A stretch of DNA of 64,000 bases from Diplonema papillatum (lineage: Eukaryota; Euglenozoa; Diplonemea; Diplonemida; Diplonemidae). Shown here piece after piece: positions 31,233 through 40,904 of this stretch; the stretch's first letter is position 1; every line of letters begins with the position of its first letter. A program made the translations under genes and the position numbers. Under the pieces are notes generated by a model. That model did not search any database, was not told where the DNA came from, and saw only the letters and a program-made list of their open reading frames with translations. The DNA lies in the NCBI GenBank assembly GCA_030068145.1, contig JAPJBO010000974.1, positions 18,704-82,703 on the forward strand, written 5' to 3'.

Positions 31233-33846
31233 ATGCAAGAAAGCGAGGGCGGCGACTTGTTGTCGGGGTTCTTGAGCAAGCTGAAGTGTTTCGAGGGGGA
31301 GGAAGGGAATGCGAGGGCGAAGCTGACGGCGTCGGTGGGCGCCGCGCTGATCGGCGCCACGCTGGGCGGGCAGCTGCTGTACAAGTCGGGCGGCGCGAAG
31401 CGGATTCCGACCGTCGTCAAGGGCAGGCCGACTAGCTCGCACAGCATCGAGGACCTTGATCAGCACACGACGCACCGCCGGCGCGATGGCAAGGCGAAGG
31501 AGGCCGGGGCCGCGTTCGAGATGGACAACAGGGGGTGGGCCGTGCGCTCGCACGCCACCGGCCATATCGAGGTGAAGTCGCTGAAGAAGCAATGGCGCCC
31601 GACCGCGGTCGAGATCCAGCGGTACGCCGCCCTCCGCCTCGAAATCGACTTGGAAGCGGAGGAGGACCCGAGCGAGGTCGTCGACATCATCACCCGGATC
31701 CTCACAGTCGACCAGCCAGCCGCAGCCGCAAGCGACGGCTGGCAGCACTGCGTCCGCCCTGTCGTCGGCGCCCACGCGTACTATTTCAAACCGGCGACGG
31801 GTGAAGTCGCGTGGGAGCTCCCGCAGCTGTTCGGCGGCGTCGACAGCGCGGCGGCGCAGCGCGTTGCCGCGGCGCGGGCATCGAGGGACACTTCGGTCAA
31901 GCAGTTCAACAAGGACATCGCGCACAAGTGGAATTCGGGCGGCCGTTCGCCCGTCAAGCAGCGCAGAAGCTCCGGAGAGCAGCTGCAAGGGTCGCTGCGC
32001 AAGGACTCGAGCCTTCGGTACACCTTCGACGACAAGGTGTCGGTGGCGAAGCAGAAGAACCAGAGGGACCGGGCCCTCGAGCTCTTGAAGCTCTTTGAGT
32101 CGCGGGAGCAGCCGTTCCGCTCGCCGGCGACGAGCAGCGCCGCGACGTTCAACTCGTATGCGGAGGACCCCGCCTTGGGGCAAATGGTGTCGCCGGCTTA
32201 CTCGCCGGTCGCGGCTTCGTCGCCGGTTGCGGTGCACTCGCCGATCGACAACCCGAGGACGGACGCGTACGCCCGGCAGTCGCCGGCTCCGGGGCAGCGG
32301 GGGCCCGAAGCACCCGCTGTGTACGCTGCGCCCCCGCCGCCGCCCCCGCCGTCTTCGGCGCCGCAGCAGCCCCCTCGCGCCGGTCCTTCGCCGCCGAGCG
32401 CTGGTTCGGCGCCGTATGGCGCAGCCCCGCCACCGCCTCCGGCAGCTCCAGCGCCGCCGCCTCCCCCGCCGCCCTTCGGGGCCGCGGCGCCGCAGCAGCC
32501 CCCTCGCGCCGGTCCTTCTCCGCCGAGCGCTGGTTCGGCGCCGTATGGCGCAGCCCCGCCGCCGCCGCCGCCGCCCTGCGGGGCTGATGCGCCGCAGCAG
32601 CCCCCTCGCGCCGGTCCCTCTCCGCCGAGCGCTGGTTCGGCGCCGAATGGAGCAGCCCCGCCGCCGCCGCCGCCGCCTCCGCTGCCGCCCTTCGGGGCCG
32701 CGGCGCCGCAGCAACCCCCTCGCGCTGCTCCCTCTTCGCCGAGCGCCGGCCCGCCGCCGCCTCCGCCGCCTGCCGCCGGGGGGCCGCCGCCGCCGCCGCC
32801 GGCGGGCGGCGCGGCGTTGCCTCCAGCCAGGGGATTCCCGCCGCCGCCGCCGGGCCCGCCGCCGCCGCCGCCGCCGCCGGCGACGCAGCCGCTCATCGGC
32901 AAGCGGATCCCGCCGAGGCAGACGCAGAGGCCGCCGGCGGTGTCCGCCCGCGACGAGCTCATGGCTTCCATCAAGACAGGGGTCAAGCTCCGGCCGGTGC
33001 AGGCGCTGCAGCAGCCGAAGGCGCAGGTGGTGGATCCCCATTCGGCCCTCATGGCCGCCATTCGAAAAGGCACCACGGTATGTACTGAAATGAGGGAAAG
33101 TTGGGGACCTCTCAAGTTTCGCCAGATCATTTGCCACCAGATTATCAACATACCAATCGGTCACTATTCTGTCAGTACGCGGCCAGTGGAGGATCAGCAG
33201 TGACAGCTGCAGTCAGATCATGTAGTGATACCAGTGTAATCACCATCCATTCCGGTTGGCTCTATGAGACTCCGTTCCACTATGTCAGACTTCGGAGGAT
33301 CAGCAGTGACAGCGGCAGTCAAATCATGTAGTGATACCAGTGTAATCACCACCATGCCATTCCGGTCGGCTCTATGAGACTCTGTTCGCACACTGCCAGA
33401 CTACTGTCACTACGCGGCAGCGGCCGTCAAAACATGTAGTGATACCAGTGTACTGACCACCGCTCTCTGAGACTCTGTTCCAGTATGCCAGACTACTGTC
33501 ACTGCGCGCCAGTGGAGGACCAGCAGTGACAGCAGCCAACCCCGGGGCGGGCCCAAGTCTGGCATAGTGGAACGGAGTCTCATGGAGCCATTGAGTTGTT
33601 TTGACGGCTGCTACGCATACGTTGTGAACCGCAAGTGTTATGTGATGTGTGCTACTTGCCGCTAGCCCAGAACCAAGGCAACGTCTAACTCGTGTTTTAA
33701 GCGCTCCTAACCAACAGCTGAACCATGTCAACACCGCCATGATCATGAAGAAGACGGCGGCAGACAAGAAGAAGTTTGCCACAGGCGGCAACGCCCTGCT
33801 GGCAAGTTTGGAGAAAAAGGTGTGCATTGGCTCCGTGCGGTATTGA
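31233..33846 (+). CDS. WW-polyproline-WH2 actin regulator (WASP/WAVE-like), two exons
   Basis: Predicted nucleator-type actin-binding protein of 657 aa, joined 31233-33077 and 33718-33846. Residues 31-50 are a Gly/Ala/Leu hydrophobic stretch. Residues 121-160 plus the WW domain (Trp170 ... YYF ... W194, P197) follow the PTxxEIxxYA-WW layout of CEP164-type WW proteins. Residues 360-560 are long polyproline runs with PQQPPRAGPSPPSAGSAP repeated, expected to bind profilin or SH3 proteins. WH2 motif 1 is ARDELMASIKTGVKLRPV (572-589). WH2 motif 2, SALMAAIRKGTT|LNHV, is completed only after splicing, which fixes the exon junction. The C-terminus lacks an evident acidic Arp2/3-binding tail; GAAAAAGGTGTGC near 33815 could be a further donor. 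ATG 31233 is chosen because GC-rich coding sequence starts there; ATG 31152 is in frame too. Confidence 0.82.
33078..33717 (+). other. Spliceosomal intron of the WH2 gene, with internal tandem repeats
   Basis: Donor GTATGT, acceptor CCAACAG, phase 0, 640 bp, with CTAAC near the 3' end as possible branch site. It contains three to four imperfect repeats of GTAGTGATACCAGTGTAATC, TCCGTTCCACTATG and GCCAGTGGAGGATCAGCAGT (33180-33560), some inverted near 33540-33590. Confidence 0.8.
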
Positions 33847-33913
33847 GGAAACCTTCTTGTGTGCTCTGTGCTCGTGTGCACCCGCCATTGTACCCGCGTT
33901 GCGGATATCGAGG

Positions 33914-34134
33914 AAATACTCGAGGGGCTGCCTTGTGCTTACTTCGAAGGAGGCTAGAGGGGGAGAAACAATACAACTCCAAAGTGGGTCTTTTTTGTTG
34001 AATGCTTACGCCCGCCACTAAACCCAGATTCACCTGTGTTTCGTGTGGGCTACAGCACATTTACCTCCTTTGGTCTTTTGCAGCTGGCAGCCTCCTCAAG
34101 TATTTCCTACAAAGCAGGTGCTTATACAAAAAAA
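33914..34134 (+). mobile_element. SINE-like repeat, subfamily A
   Basis: Full length, on the + strand, ending GTGCTTATACAAAAAAATAA; it lies between the WH2 gene's end and the 18S fragment. Confidence 0.7.
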
Positions 34135-34199
34135 TAATCACCGACAGTCACCCGGAGCCACCGAAACCTCTCCGTAGGCTTGACTTGTTCTTGAACGTA

Positions 34200-34680
34200 C
34201 CACACAAAGGGGCGTAAAAGCTTTTGCTCCGATTATCTTCCTCTTCAGAAGGAGGAATAGAAAGAGCCGATAAACGCTGGATTGACCTTGCAGAGAGACA
34301 GCGTCGGAGCCCTTTCTGCCCTATAAGCTTTGGCGGTAGTGTAGTGGACTACCGTGGCTGTAACGGGTAACGGGGAATTAGGGTTCGATTCCGGAGAGGG
34401 AGCCTCAGAAACGGCTACCACATCTAAGGATGGCAGGTACGCAACTTGCCCAGCAGCAACACTGCTGAGGCAGCGAAGAGAAATAGCCTCGACATGTACT
34501 TAGTACGTTAGAAGCACTGGATGATATTTAAACCTGTCAATGAACACAATTGGTGGCCAAGTCTGGTGCCAGCACCCGCGGTAATTCCAGCACCAATAGC
34601 GTATATTAATGCTGCTGCTGTTGAAAAGCTCGTAGTTGGATGGTCGAAGGATCCTCGTGCGGCTGAATTTCTTATTGAAA
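34200..34680 (+). rRNA. 18S rRNA fragment (5' third, up to V4)
   Basis: In order: TTCTGCCCTATAAGCTTTGG, GGTAGTGTAGTGGACTACCG, ACGGGTAACGGGGAATTAGG, CGGAGAGGGAGCCTCAGAAA, ACGGCTACCACATCTAAGGA, GAGGCAGCGAAGAGAAATAG, AAGTCTGGTGCCAGCACCCG, GTAATTCCAGCACCAATAGC and AAAAGCTCGTAGTTGGATG. The recognised core is 34305-34650; limits are approximate. The changes at invariant places (CACCAATAGC for CTCCAATAGC) and the lack of the gene's ends argue for a decayed fragment. GCACCCGCGG and the GAGGCAGCGAA block are, from memory, typical of Euglenozoa. Confidence 0.88.
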
Positions 34681-35544
34681 GTATGTGGGAAAAACGACGC
34701 ATTTGTGCAACGGAGAACCTGATGTACCCTGAAGAACGGCCGGCCCCTATCGTGACAAGCGAATAATAATGTGCAAGGTAGCAAGAGCCTGAGAAGTGAA
34801 GAATGCATAAAACTGTATTGCACCGGACCAACGGTGCCAATCAACGTACTACGACAAGCACGAGGAATTGACCAGCTTTGACCTCCCTCTCCCTCTGTGA
34901 ATGTGGTCGTCCTTCCATCGTCATCACATTTGATTCCACCAACCGACGATTTGATCGAGTAACCGTGCCTTTCCGGGCCCAGGGTTCCGGACTTCACAAC
35001 GTACGTGCAAACCTGTGTTTCGACGCAGCTTAAATGCATTCCCACTACACAGTTCGCCGGCATGAAAGGAAGGGACGATTCGAGTTCAAGCGACAGTGAC
35101 TTTGACTGACCACGAACGATGCTGCTGCACCGTAGAAAATACAGGTTTTGACCTGTTACCCTCACATCTGTCGGATGACCATGATGGTCCCTGCACTCTA
35201 GCCCGTTTCTCTCTCTCTTCTCTCTCGCTCGCTCTCGCTCTCTCTCTGTCTCTTTTCGTCCATGTCAACAGCTCAGACTCAACTTAAACAGCGTGAGCGC
35301 AGCCCGCAACACCCGCGCAGATAGAAAGTAGATAACAATCGATCGACCAATGCAACTCATGGCGCCCTGCGGAACACGGCAAGTGACCTCCCATGCCATG
35401 TTGCCAGTATGTGCTCGCATATTTGGCGTGATCCAGTGACAACCCTGGGACAACTGGGTGCCAGTTTCTGGAAGCGACTGCGGTGGCTAGTAGGTGCTTG
35501 AACTGCCCAGCTGCCCCGGAACCCCATTTCCCGCGTCTCGCGCC
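34681..35544. other. No gene seen; possible V4 remnant and TC microsatellite
   Basis: The first 150-200 bp could be divergent 18S V4. CTCTCT-rich microsatellite at 35210-35256. Confidence 0.4.
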
Positions 35545-35795
35545 AGCAAGGAGTTAACCAACATGGCTCGTCGAGGAAATACGGGACTCTCACCCTCTGT
35601 GGATACCCCATTCCAGGAGACTTACCTCGACAGTTGTGTCCCCAAGCAGCTTGCGCCACATTCCGGATATCCGTAGAACACCGGTTCAGGCTTGGGCTCT
35701 GCCCTGTTCACTCGCCGTTACTAGGAGCATCGCTGTTGTCTTATTTTCCTGCGCTGAGTGATATGCTTAAGTTTAGCGCGTAGATCTCGCGGAGC
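35545..35795 (-). rRNA. 28S rRNA 5'-end fragment (copy 2)
   Basis: On the - strand: CGCTAAACTTAAGCATATCA, CTCAGCGCAGGAAAATAAGA, CTAGTAACGGCGAGTGAACA, ending after GAGAGTCCCGTATTTCCTCG. This includes the ITS2-28S junction side (GCTAAACTTAAGC for the usual GCTGAACTTAAGC). It is opposite in orientation to the 18S fragment 0.9 kb away, so the two do not form an rDNA unit. Confidence 0.85.
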
Positions 35796-35909
35796 CACCA
35801 ACCCCCTCGGCATGGACACCTAATCCCGGCCCTCCCTGGGGGTCTCAGAAGGTCAAAAAGGGTGGAGGCAACCCAAAAAGTGAAAGTGAAAAGCGTGGCA
35901 GTTAACCAG

Positions 35910-36005
35910 TAGGCCCGCAGCGCAAGCTGCCCCCCGGCTCCTATCCGCCTATCCCGCCCACGTCCAACCGCGCTGGGGCGGGGGGAGGCTCGCCGCCGAA
36001 GCCGT
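35910..36005 (+). repeat. Fragment of the GGHK-family gene
   Basis: CCCGCAGCGCAAGCTGCCCC ... CCCGCCCACGTCCAACCGCG matches 41298-41410 of the gene at 40905 with a few changes and deletions. Confidence 0.75.
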
Positions 36006-36065
36006 GGCTCAGAAAATGTAGGCAGAATGGACTACCTCGCGGCATTTTTATCTGCAAAAAGGGAA

Positions 36066-36297
36066 TAAAATACTCGAGGGACTGCCTTGTGCTCATTTCG
36101 TAGGAGGCTAGAGGGGGAGAAAACAACACAACTACAAAGTGGGTCTTTTTTGTTGAACGCTTACACCCGCCACTAAACCCAGATTTACCTGTGTTTCGTG
36201 TGGGCTACAGCACATTTACCTCCTTTGATCTATCGCAACTGGCAGTCTCCTCAAGCATTTCCTACAAAGCAGGTGCTTATACAAAAAAAAAAAAAAA
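36066..36297 (+). mobile_element. SINE-like repeat, subfamily A
   Basis: Full length on the + strand; its A-tail (36283-36297) directly abuts the 5' edge of the LINE, so the LINE probably inserted into or primed at the A-tail. Confidence 0.7.
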
Positions 36298-36299
36298 CG

Positions 36300-36892
36300 A
36301 GGTGCAGTTGGCTCTGAACCACGCAGGGGTGACAGCTGACGTCGAACTGGTTCCCGCGTACGGGCTGACGAGGACGACAACGACATTTGTGGTGAAGAGA
36401 TTGGACGACGAGGAGGAGGCGCTTTTACAAAGTCTGCAGATCAAGATCGGTGGCAGGGACATACGTTTTGGAAGGCTCGGGGTGATGGTGGGTGCTGGAG
36501 CCGAGTCCGTGCAGTCCCCCGGAACGTATGCCCAAGCAGCAAGTCGCAGCGAGGCCAGCTCAGCGGGAGAAGAAGCCGACGAGGGACTCCTGGGCGGGAA
36601 GGGACAGGAAAGCAGGCCCCTGGGAGTGAATGGAAAGAGCAACGACAAAGCGGCTTCGAAAGGGCGTGGAGCTGGAAAGATGGGCAAGGGAGAGAAAGCA
36701 AAGGGAGGCGGGAGGTCGGCTGCTGTGGAGTACACGGTGGGCGCGAAGCGGAGCCTGGCGCGAGAGGGCGAGGGGTCATTGTCCCCGCCGGCGAAGAGTA
36801 AGCCCGGGGAGCGGGGGGGGGAAGGCGGGATGGAGACATCTCCGCCGGGAACCCCCCGTCCTAGGGTCGACCCCGAGGACGGCTCATATTAG
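36300..36892 (+). CDS. LINE ORF1 protein, N-terminally truncated
   Basis: The frame enters from the SINE A-tail and runs to TAG at 36890-36892. The first about 60 residues look folded (VELVPAYGLTRTTTTFVV, LQIKIGGRDIRFGRLGVMV), in the style of an RRM/GAG-like nucleic-acid-binding domain. The rest is a basic, Gly/Lys/Ser-rich tail (GKGEKAKGGGRS) expected to bind RNA. No CCHC knuckle is visible. There is no genuine start codon in this copy. Confidence 0.6.
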
Positions 36893-39800
36893 CCACGGTG
36901 AACGAGTCAGTGACAAGCAACCCCAACAACTGCTTATCAGCCGCATCAGTCAATCCCTCCCTTTCCATACCTCCCGAATCATCAGTCGTTTCCTCCCAAA
37001 CACACCCGATATCAGCTTCAACCAACTCCTTCCGACCGCAAGAAGCGCACCCGCCGCTAGTCATTCCGCCCCTGAGAGCCCGCCGTTTCCTCCCTCTCGA
37101 CAGGCACTTGATCCTCCTGTCGTGTAATGCCTCCTGTAAGATGTGTTTAGAGAGATTTTTCTCACGCTTGCCGGCTGCCGATGTCCTGGCGGTGAACGAG
37201 ATTGGCCGCGAGCCCACGATCTTCCGCGAATACGCAACCCGTGCCGGATGGACTGTCGTGGTGGTGGGCACTTGCCCCTACGCGGACGGGCACCCCCTGG
37301 CCCGGACGGCGATACTGATCAAGAAGCAATCCCTGATTACAGTATCTCAGTGCTACACCGGTTACGGTGCGTGCAGCGCAGACCTGCAGGTGGCGGGCGA
37401 GACACTAAGGGTAGTGAGTGTGTACGTCCCTTGCCACAAACGCGATTCCCTGACCGACCGACTCGGAGACTGGATAGCGCAGCGGGCGCGGGACTGCATG
37501 ACCGACTTCGCGGTTGTCGGCGACTTTAACCCACGAACTACGCCCCAGGTGGAGCGCCGCATGCGGAGGGAGAATCTGCAGGAATTGGTGCGGTCGCGAA
37601 CAACTTTTTCGAGGTCGAACGCCACGTCGTCGCTGGACAGAGCTTTCGTGCCGAGAAGGTCTCGATGGAGCTTGAGCAGCATTCGATTCACCGGAGGAAG
37701 CGACCATGCTGTTCTGTCCCTACGCTTCGACAAGAGCCTGAAGAGGCCTCCGGCCATGGTGTACCCCACAAAGCGCCAAACCCTCGACCAAGCGACCTTT
37801 TCCCAGATGCTCGACGCCCTCGATGAAACGGGTGCTCGCCCACCCCCTCGACCCAGAAGCACGAAGGTGGCGAGGCTGCAGGATGCCCTATATCGTCGAA
37901 TTATACTCCGAAGCAGCGCCGGCGCACAACTGAAGTCGACCCTAAATGCAGAGATTCGGTCGATCCGAAAGAAATTGGACGCGGCCGGGCAACACCACAA
38001 GTCTCCAAACCTGTCATCACCTTATCAGCCACCGATGCTGGAGAATCCCGCCGTCTTTACGGCGTTCCTCCGGAACAAATACCAATCTGACGCCCTACAC
38101 CCACCGATAATCCTGCCCCGCGACGCCGTACCGATTGCGTTGTCGGCCGAAGACGTCAGCGCGGCGATAGCTGTCATCCGGTCCACTGCTCGAACAGCTG
38201 ACTTCTCACCGAAGTTTTTAAAAACAATGTCAGAGAGAACTCTTGAGTCAACGACAGCTGAGCTCAACAGATGGACTCGTGAGGGCGTACCGGCGCGACA
38301 GCGAGTGTCTTGGATTTTCTTATTCTGGAAGGGGAAGGCGATGCGAACGTCGGATCCGAGGGGGTACCGGCCAATTGCAATAATGCCTCTCTTTGCAAAA
38401 CTGCAGCACTCGGCATTGTATCTGAAAATGAAACCGTTGGTACAGTCATTGGTCCAGATGCACGAGTTCCAGTTCGGATGCGGTAGGCAAAGCGGGGCGG
38501 CGCAGGTGGTCCTCCATGCACGGGAGTGGCTGGAAACAGAGATGGGTTCTGAGGAAGACGACGAGCGCTTGCTGCTCCTGGTAGACGTCCGGGCCGCCTT
38601 CGACTCGATTCCGCACGGAAGGCTGATACAGACAGTAGAGAGGCTGCTTGGCCCCGAATGGGCGAAGACAGTAGCAAGGGTAATCGAGGGCCAGGAGGTG
38701 ACGATTGTTCACTACGACGGGTTTACCCCGCCGGTCGGCTTGGGGCGAGGCGTACTCCAAGGCTCACCCCTCAGCGTACTCCTCTTCGTACTGTACACCT
38801 GCGAGCCCCCCCCGAGGGAAGATACCCGGGCGTACGTCGATGATCTGGTGGCCCGAACAACAAGGTCACGCCTCCCAGCTACTTTTGGGGCGCTCCAATC
38901 GTGGTCGGCGTCGAAAGGGTTGGAGCTGGCTGAAGACAAGATCCTTGTATTGGCGAAGACTCCCTTCGTGTGGAGCACTGAACCTCACCGCGAGACCGTG
39001 AACCGCGCAAAACTGCTGGGTGCCTGCCTGCACGCGGACAGACGAACGAGAGGGTGCGAGAATGACGCGAAGAACTTGGAAAGGCTGGCACGCCTGGTAG
39101 ACTTCACCAACTCCCACGTCTACCGCTCGACAAGACGTAAGTGTGCCTTCTTCCGCAGCCACGTACTGCCCACCCTGTCCATGCACTGCCTATCCTCCTG
39201 CTTCGACCCAAGAGCACCCAAGCTGGTAGCTTCTCACGCAAGTCTCTTCCCGAAGCATCGCCACAGTAGAGGGATTAAGGAATTTGCATGGTGCAAGGAC
39301 GGCTTCGCGTGCCCGAACGTGGAACATTACGCGGCACTTCAACGAACGCGGGCGTACCTGGCTCACCGACCCAACGAAGAAAGGGACGCCCTCCCTGTAG
39401 CAGGCTTCCGTCGAAGGCCCCCCCGACAAACAGCCGTGGGAGAGGACATACTCTCGCAGATCGACGTGATGCTGGGCCGGGAATTCTTGTTGACGCATGA
39501 TGTTGTGGTGGCGAGCGATGGGGGTTTTCTCGAGGACGAATCGCGCGGGTCCGCCGGAGTCAATTTCGGAACGATGTCCTTCGGCTGCCTGCTAAGCGGA
39601 ACCGTGACCTCGAGCACAGAGACCGAACTGGCGGCAATGATGCTGTTGGCAACCGTGCTGAGACGGTGGGATGTCGCCCCCGAGAGGGTTTCGTGGTACA
39701 GCGACAGCGAAGCGGCCATCCTGCGAATCCGCCGAAAGGAGCCCGGTGACCCCGTGGCAGGCGTGGTCGGCGAGTATGAGCAGTGCCTCCGATGGGGTAA

Positions 39801-40398
39801 GGGACACGCCGACAACACCGACATCAACGGCGCAGATGAGGCGGCGACGCGGGCCCTCCAGGAGAGACTTCCGGTTCTGGACGTTGAGCTCCTGTATCGG
39901 AAGAACGGGGTAAGAGCTGTTTGCTGTTACGCCGCAGAGGACTTCCCGCAGCTGGAGAGCCCCATTCGGTACGTGAAGCGCGTGTGGCAGTACAGCCGGA
40001 CAAAGACGGCGACGAGGAGCATACGGGAACTTGCGTCGGCGGAGACAACGAAGGGGAGTACGCTCCGCTCCCTCGAAGCACTGCCCGGCGCCGTGGACCT
40101 CTTGCAAGCGATTATCCGGCGAGCGGTGATGCCGCGAGCCACCCGGATCGCCTGCAAGCGGTGCGCGGCGCTGGCCAACGCGCAACACGTCCTGCTCGCA
40201 GATGATGCGACGCACAACGAAGTGTCCGACATCCGTCACGCATACCCCACCGACCCGCCACAACTGAAGGGACTGCTCGCGGACTTTGCAAAGAAACGAA
40301 GAGACACGATCCGGCACGTGGCGAAACGCGTGAAGGTCCTGTGCGACGACCCGTTAGCGGCACGGTGGTCCTCGCTAGTTTTGAGATATCTCGAGTAA
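36865..40398 (+). CDS. LINE ORF2: endonuclease - reverse transcriptase - RNase H
   Basis: Numbered from GTG 36898 (1166 codons). APE-type endonuclease at about 60-285, with NEIGREP near 100, VVGDFN at 205-210 and GSDHAVLSL near 267. RT at about 410-700: PRGYRPIAIM, VDVRAAFDS, GVLQGSPLS and YVDD at 646-649. RNase H at about 865-985 with catalytic D874 (ASDGG), E910 (STETELA), D939 (YSDSEA) and D980 (GADEAA). A CxxC...H remnant near 1083 is a degraded zinc finger. All catalytic residues are intact. There is no in-frame ATG before 37141, which lies inside the endonuclease; the frame opens at 36865, overlapping ORF1 by 28 bases, so translation would need frameshifting, reinitiation or a non-AUG start. 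Confidence 0.9.
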   Translation, partial: GRPRGRLILATVNESVTSNPNNCLSAASVNPSLSIPPESSVVSSQTHPISASTNSFRPQEAHPPLVIPPLRARRFLPLDRHLILLSCNASCKMCLERFFSRLPAADVLAVNEIGREPTIFREYATRAGWTVVVVGTCPYADGHPLARTAILIKKQSLITVSQCYTGYGACSADLQVAGETLRVVSVYVPCHKRDSLTDRLGDWIAQRARDCMTDFAVVGDFNPRTTPQVERRMRRENLQELVRSRTTFSRSNATSSLDRAFVPRRSRWSLSSIRFTGGSDHAVLSLRFDKSLKRPPAMVYPTKRQTLDQATFSQMLDALDETGARPPPRPRSTKVARLQDALYRRIILRSSAGAQLKSTLNAEIRSIRKKLDAAGQHHKSPNLSSPYQPPMLENPAVFTAFLRNKYQSDALHPPIILPRDAVPIALSAEDVSAAIAVIRSTARTADFSPKFLKTMSERTLESTTAELNRWTREGVPARQRVSWIFLFWKGKAMRTSDPRGYRPIAIMPLFAKLQHSALYLKMKPLVQSLVQMHEFQFGCGRQSGAAQVVLHAREWLETEMGSEEDDERLLLLVDVRAAFDSIPHGRLIQTVERLLGPEWAKTVARVIEGQEVTIVHYDGFTPPVGLGRGVLQGSPLSVLLFVLYTCEPPPREDTRAYVDDLVARTTRSRLPATFGALQSWSASKGLELAEDKILVLAKTPFVWSTEPHRETVNRAKLLGACLHADRRTRGCENDAKNLERLARLVDFTNSHVYRSTRRKCAFFRSHVLPTLSMHCLSSCFDPRAPKLVASHASLFPKHRHSRGIKEFAWCKDGFACPNVEHYAALQRTRAYLAHRPNEERDALPVAGFRRRPPRQTAVGEDILSQIDVMLGREFLLTHDVVVASDGGFLEDESRGSAGVNFGTMSFGCLLSGTVTSSTETELAAMMLLATVLRRWDVAPERVSWYSDSEAAILRIRRKEPGDPVAGVVGEYEQCLRWGKGHADNTDINGADEAATRALQERLPVLDVELLYRKNGVRAVCCYAAEDFPQLESPIRYVKRVWQYSRTKTATRSIRELASAETTKGSTLRSLEALPGAVDLLQAIIRRAVMPRATRIACKRCAALANAQHVLLADDATHNEVSDIRHAYPTDPPQLKGLLADFAKKRRDTIRHVAKRVKVLCDDPLAARWSSLVLRYLE

Positions 40399-40530
40399 AT
40401 CAGCACTGCGTCTTGTGTGGGGGGCAACGGAAGAGGAAGAAGTGGAAAGAGAAGGGATCGGAGCGGTAGGGAAAAGGGAGAGTGAATGACTAACAATATC
40501 AACGGAAGGAGAAAAAAAAAAAAAAAAAAA

Positions 40531-40625
40531 ACGCTAACCCAAACAACTTCCGCCGGTAGAGAAACCTCGCCTAAAGAAATCAACTGCCTTCGGGTAGGCT
40601 AGTCTGACACTAGTTGTCGTCGGGG
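40531..40625 (+). ncRNA. Small structured repeat with UUCG hairpin, copy 2
   Basis: About 93% identical to 6031-6127 and likewise placed directly after an A-run and before another A-run. Being found after the A-tails of two unrelated elements suggests that it is a retroposed RNA or a favoured insertion partner. Confidence 0.5.
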
Positions 40626-40904
40626 AAAAAAAAAAAACGAGTAAGCGTGGTCGGCGAGTGGGGATTAGTCCCCGTTCACCGAAAGGGGAATCGCAATGCT
40701 GGTTGTTTTTTTTAAAAACGAAGTAAAAGGAATCATTTCGACGATGGTCACCCAGATACTTTAAACCCCCGGGTCCTCAAGCGAACACTCACTCTAAATT
40801 GTTCACAAATAACGCTAAAAGCAAAAAAAGGTCCACGAGAGGAACACAAACGAGCAAAGTCGCGAAGACATCAGAACGACGTAAGCCGCCGACCCGTCCA
40901 AAGA

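Larger units (their letters stand above)
36298..40530 (+). mobile_element. Non-LTR retrotransposon (LINE) with RNase H
   Basis: ORF1, then ORF2 (endonuclease-RT-RNase H), then a 110-bp 3' UTR and A-run (40511-40530). The 5' end is cut inside ORF1 at the SINE A-tail, a usual result of incomplete reverse transcription. Domain order with RNase H after RT fits the I / Ingi / Tad type clades; Ingi-like elements are the characteristic LINEs of kinetoplastids. No target duplication can be read because both sides are A-runs. Confidence 0.85.

Noticed and set aside
31158-33164. 668-codon - strand frame opposite the WH2 gene
   Set aside because: Arginine/glycine-rich shadow of GC-rich proline codons; the + strand has WW and WH2 motifs.
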